Positions 7,104-14,055 of a stretch of 20,009 bases of DNA are shown here, one piece after another. The DNA lies in IMG/VR virus record IMGVR_UViG_3300042540_000326, positions 1 to 20,009 of that record. One strand, written 5' to 3'. Positions within the stretch are counted from its first letter, which is position 1. Each line of letters opens with the position of its first letter. The notes beneath the pieces were generated by a model. It made no database searches, had not been told where the DNA came from, and saw only the letters and a list, made by a program, of their open reading frames with translations. Source of the DNA: a virus. A program made the position numbers and the translations under genes.

Positions 7104-8840
7104 ATGCCATTAGATTTTCCTCCATCCCCATCACTAAACGAAATTTACACCTTTGGTGGTCGTTCTTGGCAATGGAACGGAACTGCGTGGGATGTTTATA
7201 ATCCTGCGGGTGGTTTGACGCAATATGTTTCACAATTAAATGGTCTTTGTGGATCAATTAATATTGCTGCAGGAACTTCTATATCTGTAACCCCAACGGG
7301 AAATACTCTAACAATTGCCTATACTGGTGGAGGCGGTGGCGGTGGAGCTACGGGTGCTACTGGAGCCACTGGAGCCACTGGAGCCACTGGTCCACAAGGA
7401 AATACAGGTGCTACTGGAGCCACTGGTTCTCAAGGTATTCAGGGAAATACAGGAAACACTGGTGCCACTGGTCCACAGGGAAACACTGGTGCTACTGGTG
7501 CCATACCCACTGATTATGTAATTTCTTTCAATGGACTTACAGGTGCAGTCACAGGTGTAGCATCTATTCGTGGTCTTACTGGTGCTGTTGGAATCACCAA
7601 TGGTACTGGAATCGGTCTGAGTGTATCTGGTCAGACTATGACCTTCAGTAATACTGGAGTATTGAGTATTAATGGTGGTACTGGTGCCGTTGCGAATGTT
7701 GCAAGAACAAATGTAGATAATAATTTTAGTACTGCTCAAACCATAGATGCACCAGGTGCATATCTTGAAATAATTGGTAGTGCTACCGCCTTTACTCTTA
7801 CTCCTGGTGTGGGTATTGCAGTTAGTGATTCAGTTAATTTTCCTCAAACATTACAGTTTAATCAGACAGTTACTGCTACTACAGTTACTCTTCCTAATTA
7901 TACTACAACTTTAGCAGGTCTTTCTGGTAATCAAACCTTCACCGCACTCAACACATTCTCTGCGGGGATTAGCGCTTCGGGTGGTGTGACTCTTGCAGGA
8001 ACATTACAGGGAACAACTGCAAACTTTACAGGTCTTGTATCTTCCACTGTAGGTTTCTCTGGATCTGGAACCAATCTTACCAATATTGTTAAAACTATAA
8101 ATGGTCTTTCTGGTGGTGTAACTTTTGCAGCAGGAACAAACATCACCCTGACGCCAGTAGGCAATACAATCACAATTGCCTCTTCTGGTGGCGGTGGTGG
8201 AAGTCCAGTATATGGTGTTACAACCAGCATTGATTTTTCTGAACAAATAAATCAAATAAAAGTAAGAGTCTATGGACCCAGTGTATTTTTTGGTTTTCAG
8301 CCTTCTATATTCAGCACAGCCGATTCAATAACAGACATAAGATTATCTACAGACAGTGTTTCGGAAATAATAACTTTTTCTAATATTGTAAGTTATGTTG
8401 CCAGTTATGCATCTGATTTAAATGCTTGGGTTGTAGAAATTACTGCAAAACCTCCATTTAAATTTAATACAACCGCAGAAACAATATATAGCAGTCAATT
8501 TTTTAATAATTTATCAGCATCTTGGACGGTTGGTGCATTAAGTTTTCAAGATTCTTGGGCGGATGGTGATGGAGGAGTTTTTGATAATGTTGAACTTATT
8601 CACAAGCCAGAAACTTTTGTGACAAAAACTTTGACAGGAATCACCTGGGCCAATGCAAGTTCTTTCATAACCTGCAAAGTCATGGGGCTTACATCTGCAG
8701 ACCATACGGCAGAAGATGCCATAATCGAAGGCGTTCAGTTTGAGATAAATAATATAGTTGGAGGCACAGGCTTTGATATTATCGGCCATGCCCCAGAAGA
8801 AACATACGGAAAATACACGATTGAGTGTTTAGGTCAATAA
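7104..8840 (+). CDS. Collagen-like tail fibre protein with repeated beta modules
   Basis: This is a 578-residue putative fibre protein. Residues 1-35 form a small N-terminal module (IYTFGGRSWQWNGTAWDVYN), a type found at the start of phage fibre proteins, probably for anchoring. A Gly stretch (75-81) leads into 17 Gly-X-Y triplets (81-131, mostly GAT, GNT, GPQ). A beta-rich shaft follows. The module with core NGLxGxxxxAAGTxIxxTPxGNTxTIA occurs twice, at residues 43-78 and 330-365, and each copy ends in a Gly stretch; a degenerate form lies around 139-180. The C-terminal ~200 residues are non-repetitive and end in KYTIECLGQ, the likely receptor-binding tip. The gene is preceded by a late-type box and followed 14 nt later by the next structural gene. 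Fibre function is inferred from architecture. Confidence 0.78.
   Translation: MPLDFPPSPSLNEIYTFGGRSWQWNGTAWDVYNPAGGLTQYVSQLNGLCGSINIAAGTSISVTPTGNTLTIAYTGGGGGGGATGATGATGATGATGPQGNTGATGATGSQGIQGNTGNTGATGPQGNTGATGAIPTDYVISFNGLTGAVTGVASIRGLTGAVGITNGTGIGLSVSGQTMTFSNTGVLSINGGTGAVANVARTNVDNNFSTAQTIDAPGAYLEIIGSATAFTLTPGVGIAVSDSVNFPQTLQFNQTVTATTVTLPNYTTTLAGLSGNQTFTALNTFSAGISASGGVTLAGTLQGTTANFTGLVSSTVGFSGSGTNLTNIVKTINGLSGGVTFAAGTNITLTPVGNTITIASSGGGGGSPVYGVTTSIDFSEQINQIKVRVYGPSVFFGFQPSIFSTADSITDIRLSTDSVSEIITFSNIVSYVASYASDLNAWVVEITAKPPFKFNTTAETIYSSQFFNNLSASWTVGALSFQDSWADGDGGVFDNVELIHKPETFVTKTLTGITWANASSFITCKVMGLTSADHTAEDAIIEGVQFEINNIVGGTGFDIIGHAPEETYGKYTIECLGQ
7344..7496 (+). repeat. Collagen-type Gly-X-Y repeat, 17 triplets (GAT/GNT type)
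   Basis: The segment encodes 17 Gly-X-Y triplets, at first almost pure GAT (GGxGCxACx at the DNA level) and then GPQ/GNT/GIQ/GSQ. The near-identical 9-nt units (GGAGCCACT and variants) are prone to slippage, so repeat number may vary between isolates. Confidence 0.8.
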
Positions 8841-8844
8841 GGAG
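8841..8844 (+). promoter_or_regulatory. Ribosome binding site deciding the start at 8855
   Basis: GGAG (within AAGGAGA) is followed by two candidate ATGs. The first, at 8848, is only 3 nt away and encodes just five codons before a stop. The second, at 8855, lies 10 nt away and opens the long reading frame. Confidence 0.55.
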
Positions 8845-8854
8845 AATATGAAAA

Positions 8855-10354
8855 ATGGGCGTTAATATAAAAGGCGGAAACGATTCAGCAGGTTTGGCAA
8901 ACGTAAGTTCAAATTATGAACTTCAGGTAGTTACTCCTCAAATTGAAGAAAATGCTGGATTCGTTCAACTGAGCACCGAGGTTGATCCCGGTGATGTCTT
9001 GGGAACAAGAACAGTTATTGCGGCTGAGTGTTCGGATGACTATAGACTTCGCGTTGGCGTTGACCAAACAATTTTTAATGCTTCGTTTGAAGGAACTTCA
9101 ATTCTCACCACTACGTGGAGCCAGTTGCTGACATCCATGACAGCTACCCAGTCAAGCAACTTCTTGACTTTAAACGCCGGTTCATCAACTACATCAGGAC
9201 ACGCAGCATACATTCGTACGCACAGACATATTCCGACATTTGGAACATATCCAACTTATGTTGATATGTGGATTCGGGAAGTGAATGTTACTACAACTAA
9301 TGCTGTTAGTGAATGGGGTCTCCTTTATGTAACTACAGCAGCAACAGCACAGCCGATTGATGGTATATTTTTCCGTCGTCTTTCTGCTGGAGTTTTGAAA
9401 GCAATAATTACAAATAACTCTGTTGATATTGCAGAAGCCATAATTACTACAACAAATGTACCTCCACGTGATGGTTCTGGAACCTTTGATCCTACTGAAG
9501 CAAACCACTATCTGATCGCATTCCACAATGACGTAGTCAGATTCTGGATAAACGACGTACTTGTAGCGGAAATCGAATGTCCGGGTGCACAAGCACAGTT
9601 CTCGGCATCTTCTTCCAATCCTGTTGGATTTAGAGTAGTAAACACAGGTACAGTATCTCCATCCGCTCGCCAGCTCTTGGTTGGATACGTAAACGTAGGT
9701 ATTGGTGATCAAAACACAAACAAGCCATGGTCCCACGCAATGTGCGGTCTTGGAAACGGAGCATATCAGCTTGCCCAAGGCAACACTCCCGGCCCAACAG
9801 TCACACGTGCTTCGGGTGCAGCAGGCCACCCCGCAAGCGGTACTGCACGTGCTGCAGGTACATGGACTGCCACATCTGCTCCTGCACTAAACAACTTGGG
9901 TGGTCTATGGACATCACCAGCAATATCCACTCTTGCATCCGATGCAGATTATCCAGTATTTGCTTTCCAAAATCCGACAGGAACCGCAACCCTTCCCGGA
10001 AAGACTCTGTATATTACTGGTATTCGTGTAGGTGAAGCATATGTTTCAGCAGCAGCGTCAACTAACTCAATTTTATTGTCTTATATCGTAATGGTCGGAT
10101 CCAGTGCAGTTGCAACCAGCACAGCTGATGCAGCCACAACTGTTTCTGGTAAATCTATTACTGTAGGCGGTCACGGATTTCTTTCAACCGAAGTGGTTGG
10201 AAACTATAAACCCGGCTTTGAAGTAAGATTTGATTCACCGTTAATGATTCCGGCTGGCCATTACTTTACCTTTGTTGTACGTCCCTTCGGTACCGTAACA
10301 AGCAATACTCTTGTTGTCACAAGCAGCCTTGCAGTCAATGGATATTTTGAATAA
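8855..10354 (+). CDS. Putative virion structural protein, paralogue A
   Basis: This 499-residue protein begins MGVNIKGGNDSAGLANV and is clearly homologous along its whole length to the 500-residue product of 10656-12158. Shared blocks include DDYRLRVGxDQxxFNAxFEGT, TNAxSEWGxLYxTT, FWINxVLVxEIxCP, KPWSHAMxGxGxGAYQL, NTPGPTVTR and the C-terminal PAGHYxTxVVRPFGTVTxNT. The composition (Gly, Ser, Thr, aromatic residues; no signal peptide or membrane segment) and the pattern of short beta strands suggest a beta-sandwich adhesin or decoration protein. It lies in the fibre cluster, and its stop overlaps the next ATG (TAATG at 10352-10356). I recognise no named family; a structural role is inferred from context. 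Confidence 0.7.
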   Translation: MGVNIKGGNDSAGLANVSSNYELQVVTPQIEENAGFVQLSTEVDPGDVLGTRTVIAAECSDDYRLRVGVDQTIFNASFEGTSILTTTWSQLLTSMTATQSSNFLTLNAGSSTTSGHAAYIRTHRHIPTFGTYPTYVDMWIREVNVTTTNAVSEWGLLYVTTAATAQPIDGIFFRRLSAGVLKAIITNNSVDIAEAIITTTNVPPRDGSGTFDPTEANHYLIAFHNDVVRFWINDVLVAEIECPGAQAQFSASSSNPVGFRVVNTGTVSPSARQLLVGYVNVGIGDQNTNKPWSHAMCGLGNGAYQLAQGNTPGPTVTRASGAAGHPASGTARAAGTWTATSAPALNNLGGLWTSPAISTLASDADYPVFAFQNPTGTATLPGKTLYITGIRVGEAYVSAAASTNSILLSYIVMVGSSAVATSTADAATTVSGKSITVGGHGFLSTEVVGNYKPGFEVRFDSPLMIPAGHYFTFVVRPFGTVTSNTLVVTSSLAVNGYFE

Positions 10355-10638
10355 TGGCTTTTTTACAAATAATTCAAACTTCTCACGGTGTTCCTGCTCT
10401 ATATTGGAAACTTACATCCGTTACTTTTAATTTAAATCGCTCTTGCACATTGACATTGAGCGGTTATTACGATGAAAATGCAAGATTAAATAACAATGAA
10501 AAAATGAAAGAAATTTCATATACTGTTGAAGTAGGTAACATGGCAACGGTATTTCCTACTGGATTTAATCTTATTGATGCGTATAACTACATTAAGACAC
10601 AACCAGAGTTTTTATTTGGTGCAGAATCTTTGTTATGA
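10354..10638 (+). CDS. Small protein of unknown function between the paralogues
   Basis: This is a 94-residue protein beginning MAFLQIIQTSHGVPALYWKL and ending FLFGAESLL. No motif, signal peptide or membrane segment is recognised. The first half has alternating hydrophobic residues (FNLNRSCTLTLSGYYDENAR) that suggest beta structure. Its ATG overlaps the stop of the upstream structural gene, so it is probably translated by coupling. The next gene follows 17 nt later. A minor structural or chaperone role for the neighbouring fibre proteins is only a guess from position. Confidence 0.6.
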   Translation: MAFLQIIQTSHGVPALYWKLTSVTFNLNRSCTLTLSGYYDENARLNNNEKMKEISYTVEVGNMATVFPTGFNLIDAYNYIKTQPEFLFGAESLL

Positions 10639-10655
10639 ATTGAAAAGAGGAAAAA

Positions 10656-12158
10656 ATGGGTGTAAAGATCATAGGTGGAAATAGTTCAGATAATTTGGTG
10701 GATGTTGATGAATTTAATCAAATAAAAGTCGTAACACCACAGAGTGACACCGGAATGACTGCTGGTTACGTGCAAATGAGCACAGAATTGGATGAGGGAG
10801 ATAGCAGGGGAATTCGTAGTCTGATTGCCCTAGAGGCATCTGACGATTATCGCCTTCGTGTTGGAACTGATCAATCGGTATTTAATGCAACCTTTGAGGG
10901 GACTATAGTTAATACAGTACTCTTTTCTAGCACTACATCCATAACTAGCGCCGCGCAAGCTAACGGATTTTTAACTTTAAACTCTGGTAATGCAACTACA
11001 GCATTTGCAGCTGCATATGTTAGAAGTTACAGACAATTTCCATTATTCGGAACTTATCCAACCCATGCAGATATTTGGATGGCGGAAGGTAGCCCAAAAG
11101 CAACAAATGCAATTAGTGAATGGGGATTCCTGTACCTTACGACAATTGGTACTCAACAACCGCTTGATGGCATTTATTTCAGACGCATTGGTGGTGGACA
11201 ACTTAAGGGAATCATTACACGCAACGCAATTGATGTCGCAGAAGTTTCATTGAATGCTTCTCCGGTCCCTTCACGCGATGGAACTGGTCTTTTTGATCCT
11301 GAAGAAGTGAATCACTATATAATAGTCGTATATAATGACGTTGCAAGATTTTGGATAAATCATGTTTTGGTTGGAGAAATTCTCTGTCCCGCAGATGCTC
11401 CACAATTTTCAGGATCATGCAACGTTCCTCTGGGATTCAGAACGAATAATATCGCTGCCACATCTGGAATAAGAACATTATCAATTGGATGTATTAACGT
11501 AGGTTTTGGAGATCAAAACATAGTAAAGCCATGGTCACATGCAATGACAGGAATGGGCGGTGGTGCATACCAATTGCAGGCAGGAAACACTCCGGGACCA
11601 ACCGTAACACGTACTGCACCCGGTCAAGGACACCCCGCAAGCGGTACGGCTCGTATTGCCGGTACATGGACTGGTACTTCTGCACCCGTTCTTAGCAATT
11701 TAGGTGGTCTTTGGACTAGTCAGGCAATCAGCTCCTTAGCATCAGACGTAGACTATCCAGTATTTGCTTTCCTAAATCCTGCAGGCTCACAAACAAGACC
11801 GGGAAAGACACTGTATGTCACAGGAGTTCGCATAGGAGATACAGTTCCTAGCGCTGCAGCAGCAACCAACCCAATCTTTATATCTTATATTGTAATGGTT
11901 GGTGCAAGCGCATCTGCAACCAATACAGGCGATGCAGCCACAACTGTATCAGGAAAATCAATCGTAATAGGTGGCCATGGATTTTCAGCAACGGAAGCTG
12001 CAGGAAGCCATAAAGAAGGATTCAGCATGGACTTTACATCACCTTTGATGGTTCCTGCTGGACACTATATTACTTTAGTTGTACGTCCATTTGGTACGGT
12101 TACGCTTAATACGATGGTATTGAGAGGAAGTGTTCAATTTAACGGATACTTTGAATAA
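10656..12158 (+). CDS. Putative virion structural protein, paralogue B
   Basis: This 500-residue protein is the partner of the 8855-10354 product, with the same length, domain order and C-terminus (NGYFE in both). The start is supported by AGAGG (10646-10650), 5 nt before the ATG. Similarity to paralogue A is strongest in the last ~220 residues and in the DDYRLRVG-DQ block. It is weakest around residues 85-115, where surface loops may have diverged for receptor or epitope change. No enzyme motif, signal peptide or membrane segment is seen. It is the last gene of the island before the dUTPase promoter. A role as adhesin or virion decoration protein is inferred. Confidence 0.7.
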   Translation: MGVKIIGGNSSDNLVDVDEFNQIKVVTPQSDTGMTAGYVQMSTELDEGDSRGIRSLIALEASDDYRLRVGTDQSVFNATFEGTIVNTVLFSSTTSITSAAQANGFLTLNSGNATTAFAAAYVRSYRQFPLFGTYPTHADIWMAEGSPKATNAISEWGFLYLTTIGTQQPLDGIYFRRIGGGQLKGIITRNAIDVAEVSLNASPVPSRDGTGLFDPEEVNHYIIVVYNDVARFWINHVLVGEILCPADAPQFSGSCNVPLGFRTNNIAATSGIRTLSIGCINVGFGDQNIVKPWSHAMTGMGGGAYQLQAGNTPGPTVTRTAPGQGHPASGTARIAGTWTGTSAPVLSNLGGLWTSQAISSLASDVDYPVFAFLNPAGSQTRPGKTLYVTGVRIGDTVPSAAAATNPIFISYIVMVGASASATNTGDAATTVSGKSIVIGGHGFSATEAAGSHKEGFSMDFTSPLMVPAGHYITLVVRPFGTVTLNTMVLRGSVQFNGYFE

Positions 12159-12163
12159 TATAA

Positions 12164-12191
12164 TTGACAAATATTTTTAATGTGATATAAT
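12164..12191 (+). promoter_or_regulatory. Strong sigma70-type promoter of the dUTPase gene
   Basis: A consensus TTGACA (12164-12169) is followed by a 16-nt spacer and a consensus TATAAT (12186-12191), extended by TGA directly upstream (12183-12185). The ATG at 12198 begins 6 nt after the -10 box, exactly where sigma70 polymerase would normally start. No Shine-Dalgarno sequence precedes the ATG, so the mRNA should be leaderless. Confidence 0.75.
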
Positions 12192-12197
12192 TTTTAT

Positions 12198-12719
12198 ATG
12201 TACCTAAACTACCACAAAGCCGATCCAAGCGTTGTAGATCCCAATTATCAAACCCAGCTTGCCGCATGCTTTGATCTTGCTGCGTATATTCCAAAAGAAG
12301 AAAAGGTAAAAGTTTGGGAAGGCAAGGATACTACTGAGATCGAACCTCAGTATGATTACGACAAGGATTCTCACTACATTCTTTTGATGCCCGGAGAGCG
12401 AGCCTTGGTTCGAACTGGGTTGACTTTTGATATCCCGAGTGGTTATTCAATCAGACTTCATCCTAGGTCTGGCATGGCTTTAAAGTACGGTCTCGCGCTG
12501 GCAAATTGCGAAGGTGTGGTCGATGAAGATTATACCTACGAAACAAAACTAATAATGATTAATACCAATCTCCAAGAGCCTATTAAGATTTACAATAAGG
12601 ATAGAATTGCTCAGGCTGAGATTGTAAAGTACGAGCAGATGAGACTTATCGAAATTTATAATACGCCTGATCTAAAGTCAGACCGAATCGGTGGGTTCGG
12701 AAGTACCGGAAGATCCTGA
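12198..12719 (+). CDS. dut: dUTPase (deoxyuridine 5'-triphosphate nucleotidohydrolase)
   Basis: It hydrolyses dUTP to dUMP and pyrophosphate, keeping uracil out of phage DNA and feeding dTMP synthesis. The 173-residue protein has the five motifs of trimeric dUTPases: motif 1 CFDLAAYI (24-31), motif 2 PRSGMALKYGLA (89-100), motif 3 EGVVDEDYTYE (105-115), motif 4 DRIAQAEI (135-142) and motif 5 GGFGSTGRS at the C-terminus (165-173). It is about 20 residues longer than typical bacterial forms; the extra length lies between motifs 1 and 2 as a charged insert around residues 36-60. It stands alone on the + strand with its own strong promoter. Its 3' end overlaps the convergent lipoprotein gene by 42 nt. 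Identification is firm. Confidence 0.94.
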   Translation: MYLNYHKADPSVVDPNYQTQLAACFDLAAYIPKEEKVKVWEGKDTTEIEPQYDYDKDSHYILLMPGERALVRTGLTFDIPSGYSIRLHPRSGMALKYGLALANCEGVVDEDYTYETKLIMINTNLQEPIKIYNKDRIAQAEIVKYEQMRLIEIYNTPDLKSDRIGGFGSTGRS

Positions 12720-12944
12720 TTTCTTTTTGGGCCACCGGACGGATTTGAATTCCTTCCAAACGGCATAAAAAGTAATAAGGCATATTACGACGTACCAAAA
12801 ACTCCATTCAGAACCTTGATTTGGTGCTCCGAAGAAAGGTTCTTTTAGTACGCTATGAACTGCATTCCCTTGTTTGTCCAATGGAGAAATAATCTGAGGT
12901 GTAGTGCAGGAGGCCAATAAAATCAGAGGTAAGAGATATTTCAT
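12678..12944 (-). CDS. Small lipoprotein with one membrane segment; spanin-like candidate
   Basis: This 88-residue protein has a short signal (MKYLLPLILLASC) with a lipobox LASC; Cys13 would be lipidated. The next residue is Thr, not Asp, which by the E. coli Lol rule directs it to the outer membrane. A second hydrophobic stretch (about 47-63, WSFWYVVICLITFYAVW) is followed by a basic and then Ser/Thr-rich tail. A lipid anchor at one end and a membrane segment at the other is the layout of unimolecular spanins, which disrupt the outer membrane at lysis. The stretch between them, about 33 residues, is short for that job. It overlaps the upstream gene by 4 nt (ATGA) and has a perfect AGGAGG (12959-12954) 9 nt before its ATG. 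The spanin role is inference from topology and the holin-like neighbour. Confidence 0.6.
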   Translation of the reverse strand: MKYLLPLILLASCTTPQIISPLDKQGNAVHSVLKEPFFGAPNQGSEWSFWYVVICLITFYAVWKEFKSVRWPKKKSGSSGTSEPTDSV

Positions 12945-13375
12945 GATTTATTTCCTCCTGCGGCTGTGCCAAAGTAGAAGCCAACAACGGCCAAAAGAAC
13001 TTGACGGTTTTCTTCAGCAAAGAGATATCCGGGGATTTCTACAAAATACTTTCGGGTTGTCTCCGGCACTAAGCTAAAGAAACTCTCTGGTTGTTTTTGA
13101 GTAAACTCTGCAAACGTAGAGATTCCAAAGAATGGCAGAACAAAGGGTGCGGCAACCACGGCAAACAAGCAAGCGAGAACAATAATTTGTCTTACGCCTT
13201 TACCGACATCTAATGGAACTCTCTGTGCTGCTTTGTCCTGATTGTCTGTAGTCTGTTTGTTGGCTTCAATTGCCATCTTAAACATGTCTTTTTGGTCTTG
13301 GGCCCTTTGTGCCCAGTAACGGAACAGAAATCCCGTCACTCCTCCACCCAGTAAAGATATTAATTCTGTCGGCAT
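12941..13375 (-). CDS. Holin-like small membrane protein with three hydrophobic segments
   Basis: This 144-residue protein has hydrophobic segments at about 4-20 (weak, Gly-rich), 61-84 (IIVLACLFAVVAAPFVLPFF) and 124-140 (QVLLAVVGFYFGTAAGG). A polar, helical, charged region (21-58) lies between the first two. Length and layout fit three-segment phage holins, including those resembling the gene-transfer-agent 3TM holin family, but no diagnostic motif is seen. A GAGG ribosome site overlaps the stop of the upstream gene. The downstream lipoprotein gene overlaps its stop by 4 nt. No endolysin gene lies in this window, so a lysis role rests on topology and neighbours only. Confidence 0.55.
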   Translation of the reverse strand: MPTELISLLGGGVTGFLFRYWAQRAQDQKDMFKMAIEANKQTTDNQDKAAQRVPLDVGKGVRQIIVLACLFAVVAAPFVLPFFGISTFAEFTQKQPESFFSLVPETTRKYFVEIPGYLFAEENRQVLLAVVGFYFGTAAGGNKS

Positions 13376-13381
13376 TTTACC

Positions 13382-13990
13382 TCAATTCCTTTGGTATGAA
13401 AGTTGCAATTCTATTGAGCCACGAATTTCTTCAAAATGGTTTATCATGATTTCTTCTTGGGCTAAATTTGGCTCATAGTCTTTATGCCATTGAACCAAGA
13501 TAAATCCTACATTTATGCTTTTATTTTTGATCGGAAGGCATGCAATGTGTGAAATGAATTCATCTTCAAAGAAATGTTTAGCAAAACTATTTTCAGGCAA
13601 TGCTTGAACGGAATAAATCATTGATCTGTTTTCCAAAACTTTTGTAAGCAATGGAACAAACAAAGAACACAGAGTATTTTTAAATTTTAATGCTTGTGAA
13701 GTATAGCCTTTATGGGAAGACTCATGGGAGACAGAAAACTTTCTCATAGAAATTCCATCCATATAATATTCACCATTATGGAATTGCATTAGGCTGGCAC
13801 GCATAGCATTAGAAGCAATTCGGAGTTCCGTTAATCTTTCATTGATTTCACTGTGAATTAATATAAAATTGTCAGTTTTAGTTTTTGATTTCCAGAAACG
13901 GTGAACGCCTACTCCTATTCCTAGGCTTCCGGCAATCCACCACGCTATACTTTCAATTGTTTTTGGTACTTCTAGAAATCCAAATGACAT
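13382..13990 (-). CDS. Membrane-anchored protein with a possible GAF-like domain
   Basis: This 202-residue protein has one N-terminal membrane segment (about 12-30, IESIAWWIAGSLGIGVGVH) followed by a soluble domain. The stretch SEINERLTELRIASNAMRAS is a probable helix, followed by LMQFHNGEYYMDGISMRKFS. Helix-then-strand with QFHNG, and a later HIACLPIKNKSINVGFILVQ, resembles GAF/PAS-type sensor folds; this is fold-level guesswork. It has a good AGGGAGA ribosome site (14002-13996) 5 nt before the ATG and a late-type promoter box just upstream, and is the first gene of the minus-strand block. It could regulate lysis timing or act at the inner membrane. No homologue is named with confidence. Confidence 0.55.
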   Translation of the reverse strand: MSFGFLEVPKTIESIAWWIAGSLGIGVGVHRFWKSKTKTDNFILIHSEINERLTELRIASNAMRASLMQFHNGEYYMDGISMRKFSVSHESSHKGYTSQALKFKNTLCSLFVPLLTKVLENRSMIYSVQALPENSFAKHFFEDEFISHIACLPIKNKSINVGFILVQWHKDYEPNLAQEEIMINHFEEIRGSIELQLSYQRN

Positions 13991-14007
13991 TAAAATCTCC
14001 CTGTCTG

Positions 14008-14017
14008 AATATTTAGG
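14008..14017 (-). promoter_or_regulatory. Candidate late-type promoter (CCTAAATATT) of the minus-strand lysis block
   Basis: Read on the minus strand, CCTAAATATT is identical in ten bases to the box at 3884-3893. By T4 late geometry transcription would begin near 14004 and give a leader of about 14 nt that just includes the AGGGAGA ribosome site. Confidence 0.45.
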
Positions 14018-14020
14018 TTA

Positions 14021-14049
14021 TTGACTTTTAGGCTTAAATAGGTTATAAT
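14021..14049 (+). promoter_or_regulatory. Sigma70-type promoter of the MazG-like/DNA polymerase operon
   Basis: TTGACT (14021-14026), a 17-nt spacer and TATAAT (14044-14049) form a near-consensus promoter. The ATG at 14056 lies 6 nt after the -10 box, at the expected transcription start. There is no Shine-Dalgarno sequence. It is back to back with the late-type box of the minus-strand operon. Confidence 0.72.
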
Positions 14050-14055
14050 AATCAT

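Noticed and set aside
9194-9829. A 211-residue Cys-rich open frame on the minus strand inside paralogue A
   Set aside because: The sense frame is homologous to the 10656 gene, while the Cys-rich antisense frame has no counterpart there of equal length.
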